In this document: one piece after another, positions 56,355 to 64,000 of the stretch | Position numbering within the stretch: position 1 is the stretch's first letter | Layout of the letters: each line of letters begins with the position of its first letter | Source of the DNA: Vibrio diabolicus | Lineage (GTDB): Bacteria > Pseudomonadota > Gammaproteobacteria > Enterobacterales > Vibrionaceae | DNA length: 64,000 nucleotides | NCBI GenBank assembly: GCA_001048675.1 | Contig: CCKK01000018.1 | Span: 248,001 to 312,000 of the forward strand | Direction: 5' to 3' | The notes under the pieces: generated by a model | Databases searched by the model: none | The model's input: only the letters and a program-made list of their open reading frames with translations | What the model was told of the DNA's origin: nothing | Position numbers and translations under genes: made by a program

Positions 56355-57095
56355 ATGACCACGCACAAATTTGAACATCCGTTAAATGAGAAAACTCGTA
56401 TTTATCTAAGAGTGGAGTCTCTGCTGCGTCAGGCTCACTTGGCCTCTGGGTTTAGCGAAAATCACCAGTACCAACTGTTTTTTCGTGCGTTATTCGATAT
56501 GGTTGAAATCTTCGAACAGATCCAGCTGAAAAGTGAACTGGCCAAAGATTTAGAGAAACAACGACTGTCGTACCGCCATTGGCTCAATGTTGATGGTGTC
56601 GATCAAGACGCATTAAACACCCTACTACAAGAGATAGATGTCGTTCATAGCCAACTGATGGGTGCAGAGCGTTTTGGTCAAGCACTAAAAGAAGATCGCT
56701 TCCTAAGCTCTATCCGCCAACGCTTTAATCTACCGGGTGGTTCATGCTGTTTTGATTTGCCAGCGTTACATTACTGGCTTCACCTACCCATTGAACGTAA
56801 AAAGCATGATGCACAGCAGTGGCAAGTAAGCTTAAAGCCCTTATCTGATGCGCTTTCGCTATGGTTGAAACTCACCAGAGAGACCGGACATTTCAAAGCT
56901 CAAATCGGTCGTGCGGGTTTCTTCCAAAGTGACGCTGATGAAGCTAATATTCTAAGACTTCACATCCCAATGGAATATGGCGTTTATCCTATGATTTCTG
57001 GCCATAAAAACCGCTTTGCGATAAAGTTTATGTCGTTTGAAAACGGTCAAGCGTGCACACAAGATATTGAGTTTGAACTTGCTGTGTGCAGCTAA
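56355..57095 (+). CDS. zapD: Cell division protein ZapD (FtsZ-associated)
   Basis: 246 aa from ATG 56355 ([15 protein letters not shown]), which is nine bases after AAAGG; the ATG at 56349 is only three bases away from that site. DUF1342 family. It shows the conserved start [19 protein letters not shown], the [16 protein letters not shown] block and [18 protein letters not shown] near the C terminus. It bundles FtsZ at mid-cell. It stands 27 bp after coaE and 147 bp before yacG. Confidence 0.95.
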   Translation: MTTHKFEHPLNEKTRIYLRVESLLRQAHLASGFSENHQYQLFFRALFDMVEIFEQIQLKSELAKDLEKQRLSYRHWLNVDGVDQDALNTLLQEIDVVHSQLMGAERFGQALKEDRFLSSIRQRFNLPGGSCCFDLPALHYWLHLPIERKKHDAQQWQVSLKPLSDALSLWLKLTRETGHFKAQIGRAGFFQSDADEANILRLHIPMEYGVYPMISGHKNRFAIKFMSFENGQACTQDIEFELAVCS

Positions 57096-57242
57096 GACTC
57101 ACCCCCACAATCTAAAATTCAACGCTTTATTGTGCGTATATTGGATAAAATTTCGTAGCAGCAATAGCGCGTTGAATAAGCCATCTTGAATTCATTTAGG
57201 TATACTACCCTTTAACACCAATTAGTAATGGGACGCTCAACT

Positions 57243-57437
57243 ATGTCTAAAATTACCATCGTTCAATGCCCACAATGTGGCGCCGACGTAGAATGGGGAG
57301 AACAAAGTCCTCATCGCCCTTTCTGCAGTAAACAATGCCAAATGATTGATTTTGGTGAATGGGCAGATGAAGAAAACACCATCCCAGGCGCCCCCGATAT
57401 GTCCGACAGTGATGGCTGGTCTGAAGACCAGTATTAA
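57243..57437 (+). CDS. yacG: DNA gyrase inhibitor YacG
   Basis: 64 aa from ATG 57243 ([13 protein letters not shown]), with GGGA nine bases upstream. A small zinc protein with Cys ligands in CPQCG and CSKQC (C-X2-C, C-X3-C), followed by [11 protein letters not shown]. The acidic tail is poorly ordered. In E. coli it binds GyrB and inhibits gyrase. A slightly longer start at 57228 is possible. The composite repeat region begins about 43 bp after its stop. Confidence 0.93.
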   Translation: MSKITIVQCPQCGADVEWGEQSPHRPFCSKQCQMIDFGEWADEENTIPGAPDMSDSDGWSEDQY

Positions 57438-57480
57438 TTGAGGCACTAGGGTAAAGGAATATCCTAGGCTCCTTCTTGGG

Positions 57481-57975
57481 GAATCTGAATCACGCTCCTT
57501 CGTCGCTGTCCAGAGTGACGAATTTTAACCGCCGTGCCCTGTAATCTTTGGCCATCATTTCCCGTCATTCCGAGGAGCCATAGCGACATCAGGAGTCTAC
57601 TCACTGTAAGGACGCAGCTAAAGCTGACGACTTAAACACTTACATGCTCGACTCGCAGCTAAAGCTGACGACTTAAACACTTACATGCTCGACTAGTAGA
57701 TTCTGAATCACGCTCCTTCGTCGCTGTCCAGAATGACGAATTTTAACCACGGTACTCTATAATCTTTGACCATCATTTCCTGTCATTCCGAGGAGCCATA
57801 GCGACATCAGGAATCTACTCATAGCAAGGATGAAGCTAACAACTCATAGCGACATCAGGAATCTACTCACTATAAGGACACTTCTGAAGTTGACGACTTA
57901 AACACTAGTGCTCTCGACTAGTAGATTCTGAATCCCGCTACTTCGTCGCTATCCAGAATGATGAATTTTAACCAT
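57481..57975. repeat. Composite tandem repeat, about 218-224 bp period, 2.3 copies
   Basis: Motif A (TTCTGAATC-CGCT-CTTCGTCGCT then TCCAGA-TGA-GAATTTTAACC) occurs at 57481-57530, 57698-57748 and 57922-57973, in the same direction, starting about 218 and 224 bp apart. Motif B (GTCATTCCGAGGAGCCATAG then CGACATCAGGAATCTACTCA) lies between them at 57564-57603 and 57782-57821, with a partial third copy at 57845-57869. The reverse complement of A resembles B in outline (GTCATTC at one end, AATCTA at the other), so A and B are imperfect inverted partners. This is a REP-like intergenic repeat. Confidence 0.85.
57613..57694. repeat. Perfect 41-bp tandem duplication
   Basis: The 41-base unit beginning CGCAGCTAAAGCTGACGACT and ending CATGCTCGACT is present twice without change (57613-57653 and 57654-57694). 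A degenerate copy lies at about 57881-57919. Exact identity indicates a recent duplication. Confidence 0.92.
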
Positions 57976-58036
57976 TGCGGTCTGTAATCGGTATTCATTC
58001 ATCCCTTTTCTACTCTGACTATTTTGTGATCTAGCA

Positions 58037-58131
58037 AAGCTTATTTTTATTCGAGCAAGGCGGAAGCGTGGAGAGTATGCCAGTGCATGAGCACCGACAG
58101 TACAGGTCGGGTGAAAAGAAACGAGCAAGCT
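58037..58131. other. Candidate structured intergenic element before rplS
   Basis: Hairpins GTGC-atga-GCAC (58083-58094) and CGAC-N7-GTCG (58095-58109) are adjacent. The segment is bounded by CGAGCAAG (58052-58059 and 58122-58129) and by AGCTT/AAGCT complements near 58038 and 58127. It may be an RNA structure or a small non-autonomous repeat; no known family is recognised. Confidence 0.4.
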
Positions 58132-58146
58132 AATTACACAAATAAA

Positions 58147-58178
58147 AAAACGGAAGCCCTAAAAGGACTCCGTTTAAG
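58147..58178 (-). terminator. Terminator of the rpsP-rimM-trmD-rplS operon
   Basis: On the - strand AACGGA-GTCC and AGGGC-TTCCGTT form an imperfect stem followed by seven T, 22 bp past the rplS stop. Confidence 0.85.
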
Positions 58179-58199
58179 ATGAGAACGCTAGTTATAGCA

Positions 58200-58553
58200 T
58201 TACTTCTTAGCAAGTTTCTCTTTGATACGAGCAGACTTACCAGAACGCTCACGTAGGTAGTACAACTTGGCACGACGTACTGCACCACGGCGTTTAACTT
58301 CGATGCTATCAACGATTGGAGAGTGTGTTTGGAACGTACGCTCAACACCTTCACCGTTAGAGATTTTACGTACAGTGAAAGCAGAGTGTAGACCACGGTT
58401 ACGGATTGCGATTACAACGCCTTCGAAAGCCTGTAGACGCTCACGGTCACCTTCTTTTACCTTAACTTGAACTACAACAGTGTCACCTGGTGCAAATTTA
58501 GGTAGGTCTGATTTCATTTGCTCTTCTTCAAGAGCTTTGATGATGTTACTCAT
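58200..58553 (-). CDS. rplS: 50S ribosomal protein L19
   Basis: 117 aa. Canonical L19 features are [20 protein letters not shown] at the start, [22 protein letters not shown] and the [19 protein letters not shown] basic region. It sits at the 30S-50S interface. Last gene of the conserved rpsP-rimM-trmD-rplS operon, 41 bp after trmD. Confidence 0.98.
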
Positions 58554-58594
58554 TTTTTAAATTCCTAGAATAAACTGATACTAAATAAATTAGG

Positions 58595-59356
58595 TTACTT
58601 TGCGTTATGTTCACTAATGACTTTATGTTCATTAACAAACTCGGCAAGTAATTGTTCCTGTTCGTCAGTCAGAGCTAGGTTTTCCAGGAGCTCTGGTCTT
58701 CTAAGCCAAGTTCGGCCCAGCGACTGTTTTAGTCGCCATTGACGAATATCCTTGTGATTGCCTGACATCAGTACCGCTGGTACCTCTTTGTCATCCAATA
58801 CTTCTGGACGCGTATAGTGAGGGCAATCTAACAAGCCATTTGCAAAAGAGTCTTCTTCTGCTGACGCGAAATCCCCTAGTACACCCGGAACAAACCGAGA
58901 GACAGAATCGATTAACGTCATGGCAGGTATCTCACCACCCGTCATCACAAAATCACCAATCGACCATTCTTCGTCGACTTCAGATTGAATGATGCGCTCA
59001 TCTACCCCTTCATAACGACCACAAATCAGAAGCAAGTTCTCATTCGTTGCCAGTTCTTCCACTCCTTTCTGGTCGAGCTTGCGACCTTGAGGAGAAAGGT
59101 AGATGACTTTCGTCTTGCCCGGTGAGGCTGCCTTCGCGGTATGAATGGCATCGCGCAAAGGCTGAACCATCATTAACATACCAGGGCCACCACCGTAAGG
59201 TCGGTCATCGACAGTGCGATGTTTGTCGTGAGTAAAATCTCTAGGATTCCAAGTCTCAATCGACAAAAGACCTTTTTTAACCGCTTGACCTGTTACTCCA
59301 AAATCAGTAACAGAACGGAACATTTCTGGAAAAAGGCTAATAACGCCAACCCACAT
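58595..59356 (-). CDS. trmD: tRNA (guanine37-N1)-methyltransferase
   Basis: 253 aa SPOUT methyltransferase. The knot region has [14 protein letters not shown] and [16 protein letters not shown], and the N terminus is [12 protein letters not shown]. The C-terminal domain binds tRNA. It makes m1G37, preventing +1 frameshifting. Co-transcribed with rimM, 27 bp upstream, and rplS. Confidence 0.97.
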   Translation of the reverse strand: MWVGVISLFPEMFRSVTDFGVTGQAVKKGLLSIETWNPRDFTHDKHRTVDDRPYGGGPGMLMMVQPLRDAIHTAKAASPGKTKVIYLSPQGRKLDQKGVEELATNENLLLICGRYEGVDERIIQSEVDEEWSIGDFVMTGGEIPAMTLIDSVSRFVPGVLGDFASAEEDSFANGLLDCPHYTRPEVLDDKEVPAVLMSGNHKDIRQWRLKQSLGRTWLRRPELLENLALTDEQEQLLAEFVNEHKVISEHNAK

Positions 59357-59383
59357 GTTTATCTCGCTCTGTAATTTTGGAGA

Positions 59384-59932
59384 TTAGAATCCAGGATCCC
59401 AGTCAACTTCGATCCGTTGAGCTTCGCGATCAACATTAATGATCACTTGCTCTTCAAGGAACGGGATTAATCGTTCCTTCTGCCCGAAAGCATCTTTAAG
59501 ATTTGCTTTAACAACCAGAACATCGTTTGAGCCAGTTTCTAGCATGTCAGTAACGACACCTAGATCGTAACCTTTAGTGGTTACAACTTGCATCCCAAAC
59601 AATTCGCGCCAGTAGAACTCATCTTCTGACAATTCAGGAAGTACCGCAGGGTCAATAGCAATTTCAAAGTTCGTCATTAGATGCGCGTCTTCACGAACAT
59701 CCATGCCTTCCAGCTTAGCCACCATACCTTTGTTATGGCGCTTCCAACTTTCTACTTTGTACTCAACCCACTTGCCCTTTTGGTTAATATACCAAGGGCT
59801 GTAATCGAAAATGCTTTCAGCATTGTCTGTGTAGGAAAAAACCTTAAGCCAACCTCGAATGCCGTAAGTAGCACCAAACTTGCCTACAACAATCTTTTCG
59901 TTGCTCATTGTTTCTTTACCTTTCATCGACAT
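59384..59932 (-). CDS. rimM: Ribosome maturation factor RimM
   Basis: 182 aa with the N-terminal RimM beta-barrel ([22 protein letters not shown]) and a C-terminal PRC-barrel domain ([22 protein letters not shown]). It assists 16S rRNA processing and binds S19. Start uncertain: ATG 59932 has no clear ribosome site, whereas ATG 59908 (MSNEKIVVG) has AAAGG ten bases upstream and would give 174 aa. It lies 29 bp after rpsP. Confidence 0.95.
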   Translation of the reverse strand: MSMKGKETMSNEKIVVGKFGATYGIRGWLKVFSYTDNAESIFDYSPWYINQKGKWVEYKVESWKRHNKGMVAKLEGMDVREDAHLMTNFEIAIDPAVLPELSEDEFYWRELFGMQVVTTKGYDLGVVTDMLETGSNDVLVVKANLKDAFGQKERLIPFLEEQVIINVDREAQRIEVDWDPGF

Positions 59933-59961
59933 AAACTAGTTTCTACTTTTCAAGTAAAAAA

Positions 59962-60210
59962 TTAAGCCGCTTTTTGAGCGTCTTTAACTAGCTTAGCAAC
60001 GCGGTCAGATACAGACGCGCCTTGACCAACCCAGTGGTTAACGCGGTCTAGGTCTAGACGTAGACCTTCTTCTTGACCTTTAGCAGTTGGGTTGAAGAAA
60101 CCAACTTTCTCGATGAAACGGCCAGTTGCAGCGTTGCGGCTGTCCGCTACTACGATTTGATAAAATGGACGCTTTTTAGCGCCGTGACGTGCCAAACGAA
60201 TGGTTACCAT
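59962..60210 (-). CDS. rpsP: 30S ribosomal protein S16
   Basis: 82 aa. Standard S16 start [41 protein letters not shown] and the [15 protein letters not shown] block. First gene of rpsP-rimM-trmD-rplS. AGAGGAC is a good ribosome site before the ATG. Its 5' region holds two stem-loops between ffh and rpsP. Confidence 0.98.
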   Translation of the reverse strand: MVTIRLARHGAKKRPFYQIVVADSRNAATGRFIEKVGFFNPTAKGQEEGLRLDLDRVNHWVGQGASVSDRVAKLVKDAQKAA

Positions 60211-60243
60211 GTCGTCCTCTTTGCTTTCTCAAAAATAAAATTA

Positions 60244-60281
60244 ACCCCAAAAACCATTCAAGAAATTAAATAGTTTGGGGT
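60244..60281 (-). promoter_or_regulatory. Stem-loop in the rpsP leader with U-rich tail
   Basis: ACCCCAAA and TTTGGGGT pair around a 22-base loop. On the - strand the stem is followed by TAATTTTATTTTT. It looks like a weak terminator or leader attenuator 34 bp before rpsP. Confidence 0.5.
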
Positions 60282-60297
60282 CTCGTGCCAAAATAAA

Positions 60298-60326
60298 GCT
60301 CCGGAATTTTACTCTTCTCCCGGAGC
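60298..60326 (-). terminator. Stem-loop after ffh
   Basis: GCTCCGG and CCGGAGC pair around a 15-base loop, followed on the - strand by TTTATTTTG. Probable ffh terminator, 94 bp past the stop. Confidence 0.65.
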
Positions 60327-60419
60327 AATGCAAGGAGTTTAGTTACTTTTTCACCAACATAAATTGAATTTAAAGTTTGTGACGTACCTAACACCCTGAA
60401 TCTATACGTGATCGATTAA

Positions 60420-61802
60420 TTAACGACCAAATGGGTTGAAGCCACCGCCTCCACCCATACCGCCCATCATGCCTTGCATGTTGCGCATCATGCCTTTCAT
60501 GCCACCTTTTTGCATCTTTTTCATCATCTTCTGCATTTGGGTGAACTGTTTTAGTAAGCGGTTAACGTCTTGAACCTGCACACCAGAACCAGCCGCAATA
60601 CGTTTCTTGCGTGAGCCTTTGATAATCTCTGGGCGTTGACGTTCTTTCATTGTCATGGAGCTGATGATCGCTTCCATCTGCTTGAACATCTTGTCATCGA
60701 CTTTGTCTTTCACATTGTCTGGTAGCTGAGACATGCCAGGAAGCTTATCCATCATGCCCATCATGCCGCCCATATTTTGCATCTGGCCTAGCTGTTCACG
60801 GAAATCTTCAAGGTCGAAACCTTTCTTCTCTTTGAACTTCTTCGCCAGCTTTTCTGCTTTTTCTTGGTCAACGTTGCGTTGTAGGTCTTCAATTAAAGAC
60901 AGAACGTCACCCATGCCAAGAATACGTGAAGCAACACGATCTGGATGGAACGGTTCTAGCGCGTCAGTTTTTTCACCGACACCCAAGAATTTGATTGGTT
61001 TGCCCGTTACATGGCGTACTGACAGTGCCGCACCACCACGAGCATCACCATCAACCTTAGTTAGAACTACACCGGTAAGAGGTAGCGCATCGCCAAAGGC
61101 TTTTGCTGTATTTGCTGCGTCTTGACCCGTCATAGCGTCAACAACAAATAGCGTTTCTACTGGGTTGATAGCTGCGTGAAGATCTTTGATCTCCCCCATC
61201 ATCTCTTCATCAATCGCCAAGCGACCTGCGGTATCGACAATCAATACGTCGTAGAATTTTTTCTTCGCATGGTCAATCGCTGCATTGGCGATATCAATAG
61301 GCTTCTGGTCTGGTGATGATGGGAAGAAGTCAACACCGATGTCTGATGCCAGCGTTTCAAGCTGCTTGATTGCAGCAGGGCGGTAAACGTCGGCAGACAC
61401 AACCAAGACTTTCTTCTTGTCACGTTCTTTTAAAAGCTTAGATAGCTTACCTACCGATGTGGTTTTACCCGCACCTTGTAGACCCGCCATAAGAAGCACA
61501 GCAGGTGGTTGAGCGGCAAGGTTTAGCGCCTCATTCGACTCACCCATTACGGCTTCAAGTTCTGTTTGAACGATCTTGATAAATTCCTGACCTGGAGTCA
61601 GAGATTTAGAAACTTCTACACCTACCGCTTTTTCTTTAACGCGGTTAACAAATTCACGAACAACCGGAAGCGCAACATCAGCTTCAAGTAAGGCCATTCG
61701 TACTTCACGTAGGGTCTCTTTAATGTTGTCTTCGGTCAGACGACCTTTGCCACTGATATTTTTCAGCGTTTTGGATAATCGATCCGTTAAATTCTCAAAC
61801 AT
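60420..61802 (-). CDS. ffh: Signal recognition particle protein Ffh (SRP54)
   Basis: 460 aa. N domain (1-85), G domain with GLQGAGKTT at 107-115, DTAGR and TKVDGDARGG, and a methionine-rich M domain (about 325-460) that binds 4.5S RNA and signal sequences. It ends in a Met/Gly-rich tail. It targets nascent membrane proteins to FtsY and the translocon. Upstream of the rpsP operon on the same strand and divergent from ypjD. Confidence 0.98.
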   Translation of the reverse strand: MFENLTDRLSKTLKNISGKGRLTEDNIKETLREVRMALLEADVALPVVREFVNRVKEKAVGVEVSKSLTPGQEFIKIVQTELEAVMGESNEALNLAAQPPAVLLMAGLQGAGKTTSVGKLSKLLKERDKKKVLVVSADVYRPAAIKQLETLASDIGVDFFPSSPDQKPIDIANAAIDHAKKKFYDVLIVDTAGRLAIDEEMMGEIKDLHAAINPVETLFVVDAMTGQDAANTAKAFGDALPLTGVVLTKVDGDARGGAALSVRHVTGKPIKFLGVGEKTDALEPFHPDRVASRILGMGDVLSLIEDLQRNVDQEKAEKLAKKFKEKKGFDLEDFREQLGQMQNMGGMMGMMDKLPGMSQLPDNVKDKVDDKMFKQMEAIISSMTMKERQRPEIIKGSRKKRIAAGSGVQVQDVNRLLKQFTQMQKMMKKMQKGGMKGMMRNMQGMMGGMGGGGGFNPFGR

Positions 61803-62026
61803 CTTTGTCTCTTCGCTAAAATGGCGATTAATTAGTGTGAGTATACATTAGCCAAGGTCTGAGTCATACCCGTACCGCTGCTCTATTCTTGTCTCTATTT
61901 CTATATGGTGAGGTAACTTATTAATTTCAATATCTCATCTCTCACGATTGATGTCGGATATAACGTAGCCCCAAAGTGTAATGCAAGGTATAATTTCCTC
62001 ATTGTGCACAATAATATTTAGGATTC

Positions 62027-62821
62027 ATGGATAGCTTAATAGCCATCGCGGCCGCCATACTTTATGTTTTGGCGATTGCGACCATCATACCCGGACTCTC
62101 ACAGCAGTCAGGAATCAAAGCAAAAACAGTGTTTGCTAGTGCTGCCTGTGCGCTTGTTTTTCATGCGTGGATTTTGAGTGATCTGATTTTTGATGGTTCA
62201 GGTCAAAACCTTAGTATTCTAAACGTAGCCTCTTTGATCAGTTTTATTATTTCTCTGGTCATGAGCCTTGCTATGTTGAAAAATCGGTTGTGGTTTTTAT
62301 TGCCTGTCGTTTATAGCTTTGCTGCCATCAATTTATCTGCTGCCACATTTTTGCCAAGCACGTTTATCAAGCACCTAGAGAATGATCCTAAGCTACTCAT
62401 TCACATTTCTTTTGCGCTGTTCTCATACGCAACTTTAACTATCGGTGCACTCTACGCACTTCAGCTGGCTTGGTTGGATCACAAACTGAAAACAAAAAAA
62501 TCTTTGGCGATTAACCCAAACCTGCCGCCTTTATTAATGGTAGAGCGTCAGCTATTCAAAATCATTTTGATCGGTAACTTATTGTTAACTGGCACGCTCA
62601 TTACTGGCTTTGTCTTTGTGCAGGATATGTTTGCTCAAGGTAAAGCTCATAAAGGCATTCTTTCTTTCATCGCTTGGATTGTGTACTCAATACTGCTTTG
62701 GGGTCATTATCAAAAAGGTTGGCGTGGTAGAAAAGTTACTTGGTTCGCTGTCGCAGGGGCAACGCTGTTAACTCTGGCGTATTTTGGCAGTCGCTTTGTG
62801 AAAGAAATCATCTTGAATTAA
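62027..62821 (+). CDS. ypjD: Inner-membrane protein YpjD (CcsA/cytochrome c assembly family)
   Basis: 264 aa with about eight membrane helices. It has the CcsA-type layout with conserved histidines in FHAWIL, LIHISFALFSYATLTIGAL and WGHYQKGW, and a C-terminal WRGRKVTW motif. The family contains heme-handling proteins, but E. coli YpjD has no settled function. ffh-ypjD-corB order is conserved in gamma-proteobacteria. A short imperfect hairpin (62821-62838) follows the stop. Confidence 0.88.
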   Translation: MDSLIAIAAAILYVLAIATIIPGLSQQSGIKAKTVFASAACALVFHAWILSDLIFDGSGQNLSILNVASLISFIISLVMSLAMLKNRLWFLLPVVYSFAAINLSAATFLPSTFIKHLENDPKLLIHISFALFSYATLTIGALYALQLAWLDHKLKTKKSLAINPNLPPLLMVERQLFKIILIGNLLLTGTLITGFVFVQDMFAQGKAHKGILSFIAWIVYSILLWGHYQKGWRGRKVTWFAVAGATLLTLAYFGSRFVKEIILN

Positions 62822-62945
62822 GGAGCTCTAGGGCTCCTATCCTTTATATTTTAGGCTAGATAAAATACAGTACGCCTTAACCCTTTGACTTAACGGACTT
62901 ACTCAACCGTTATATAACCCAATACTTACAAGGAACAGCAACGTT

Positions 62946-64000
62946 TTGGACGACATCTCTACGGGTATCTTGTTTGCGCTACTCGCGTGTCTTATCGTCA
63001 TATCAGGTTACTTTTCCGGCTCAGAAACAGGGATGATGTCTCTGAACCGTTATCGCTTAAAGCACTTAGCCAAAAATGGGCATAAAGGCGCTAAGCGAGT
63101 CGAAAGGCTATTAGACCGTCCAGATCGTTTGATTGGTCTTATTCTTATCGGCAACAACCTCGTTAATATTCTCGCGTCCGCCATCGCGACCATTATTGGT
63201 ATGCGTTTGTATGGTGATTTAGGTGTCGCTATCGCAACCGGTGCACTGACTATGGTTGTATTGGTTTTTGCTGAAGTTACCCCAAAAACAATTGCAGCGC
63301 TGTACCCTGAACGCGTGTCTTACGCGAGCAGTATCCTACTGACCATATTGATGAAGTTACTATCGCCTTTGGTGATGCTCGTTAACTTTATTACGAATGG
63401 CTTTATTCGTTTACTTGGCGTAAAAGCGGATCACTCAGTAGAAGACCATCTTAGTTCCGATGAGCTGCGTACCGTAGTAAACGAAGCTGGCGGCTTGATC
63501 CCTCGCCGACACCAAGACATGTTGGTGTCTATTTTGGATCTTGAGCACGTCACTGTGAACGACATCATGGTGCCACGTAATGAGATTACCGGTATCGATA
63601 TTAATGATGACTGGAAATCCATCGTTCGTCAGCTTACCCACTCACCACATGGACGCATTGTTTTTTATCGTGACCAAATTGATGAAGTGGTTGGCATGCT
63701 GCGCCTGCGTGAAGCTTACCGCCTGATGCTGGAAAAAAACGAGTTCAATAAAGAGACGCTATTACGTGCCGCGGATGAAGTCTATTACATCCCGGAAGGT
63801 ACGCCACTAAACGTGCAAATGTTAAAGTTCCAACGCAACAAACAGCGTATTGGTCTGATTGTTGATGAGTATGGCGACATTATTGGCTTGGTGACATTGG
63901 AAGATATTCTGGAAGAGATCATTGGCGAATTCACGACCTCGATTTCTCCAAGCCTTTCTGATGAAATCAGTCCTCAAGGTGACGGAAGCTTCCTCATTGA
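62946..64000 (+). CDS. corB: CorB/YfjD family CNNM-like protein, 3' end missing
   Basis: TTG start at 62946 with AAGGA 11 bases upstream; the frame is open to the window end (351 codons). Residues 1-190 form a DUF21/CNNM transmembrane domain (SGYFSGSETGMMSLNRYRL, LIGNNLVNILASA, VFAEVTPKTIAALYP). Two CBS domains follow (about 195-320, MVPRNEITGIDINDDW and IVDEYGDIIGLVTLEDILEEIIG), then the start of a CorC_HlyC domain. Similarity to E. coli YfjD is close throughout. It is linked to magnesium or cobalt transport; the direct activity is debated. No ATG start is available nearby, so automated calling by ATG would miss it. Confidence 0.93.
   Translation, partial: MDDISTGILFALLACLIVISGYFSGSETGMMSLNRYRLKHLAKNGHKGAKRVERLLDRPDRLIGLILIGNNLVNILASAIATIIGMRLYGDLGVAIATGALTMVVLVFAEVTPKTIAALYPERVSYASSILLTILMKLLSPLVMLVNFITNGFIRLLGVKADHSVEDHLSSDELRTVVNEAGGLIPRRHQDMLVSILDLEHVTVNDIMVPRNEITGIDINDDWKSIVRQLTHSPHGRIVFYRDQIDEVVGMLRLREAYRLMLEKNEFNKETLLRAADEVYYIPEGTPLNVQMLKFQRNKQRIGLIVDEYGDIIGLVTLEDILEEIIGEFTTSISPSLSDEISPQGDGSFLI

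Larger units (their letters stand above)
57438..58199. other. 762-bp gene-free block of repeats between yacG and rplS
   Basis: No plausible coding sequence on either strand. From 57480 to about 57975 it consists of composite direct repeats. From about 58037 to 58131 there is a structured segment with two hairpins and flanking CGAGCAAG copies. The rplS terminator lies at the end. Components are listed as separate features. Confidence 0.85.

Noticed and set aside
57481..57975. Possible CRISPR array
   Set aside because: Repeats are of mixed types, with a period over 200 bp, conserved spacers and no cas genes; this is a composite intergenic repeat.

Overview
The window is chromosomal DNA of a Vibrio. 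Gene order and protein sequences point to the Harveyi clade (V. parahaemolyticus / V. alginolyticus group). The clearest marker is a LuxR/OpaR/HapR-type quorum-sensing master regulator next to hpt. The species call comes from recalled similarity and no search was run. Coding density is high. I see no rRNA, tRNA, CRISPR array, prophage or complete insertion sequence.

Layout. (1) 1-12254, + strand: chitin-disaccharide utilisation operon. It holds a Dpp/Opp-type ABC importer (two permeases, two ATPases, first gene cut by the window edge), a GH9 exo-glucosaminidase-like enzyme, a glucosamine kinase, a GH20 hexosaminidase, a GH94 chitobiose phosphorylase and a hexose-phosphate mutase. (2) 12406-16175, - strand: Fur-controlled ferric-iron importer fbpABC. 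(3) 16328-17923, - strand: glnK-amtB with a sigma54-like promoter. (4) 18112-28767, - strand: yacL, acnB, a PlpD-like patatin/beta-barrel gene (frameshifted), mrcB, hrpB. (5) 28801-34748, + strand: sfsA, dksA, gluQ, pcnB-folK-panB-panC. (6) 34804-41025: an LpxL-type acyltransferase, the yadGH ABC exporter (yadH frameshifted), and a SulP transporter divergent from carbonic anhydrase can, then hpt. (7) opaR, + strand. (8) 42103-49189, - strand: pdhR-aceE-aceF-lpd with two perfect PdhR boxes. (9) ampD (-), then nadC (frameshifted), pilABCD, coaE, zapD, yacG (+). (10) 57438-58199: a gene-free block of composite repeats. (11) 58200-61802, - strand: ffh then rpsP-rimM-trmD-rplS. (12) ypjD and the 5' part of corB (+).

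How the genes connect: the first operon imports chitobiose-type sugars and splits them by phosphorolysis or hydrolysis to hexosamine phosphates. The pilABCD pilus and OpaR belong, in other vibrios, to chitin-surface attachment and competence control. glnK-amtB and fbpABC supply nitrogen and iron. The PDH operon and acnB feed the TCA cycle.

Most notable: three genes (the patatin gene, yadH, nadC) are each broken by one base in a run of A/T, and a fourth indel may have moved the panB start. This pattern suggests base-calling error, but real inactivation or slippage cannot be excluded. Other items worth a look are the ~218-bp composite repeat and adjacent structured element before rplS, a 7-codon leader ORF overlapping the acnB start, paired PdhR operators, a LuxR-type box upstream of opaR, and stem-loops inside the fbp and ffh/rpsP regions. 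I did not find a convincing new multi-gene system.
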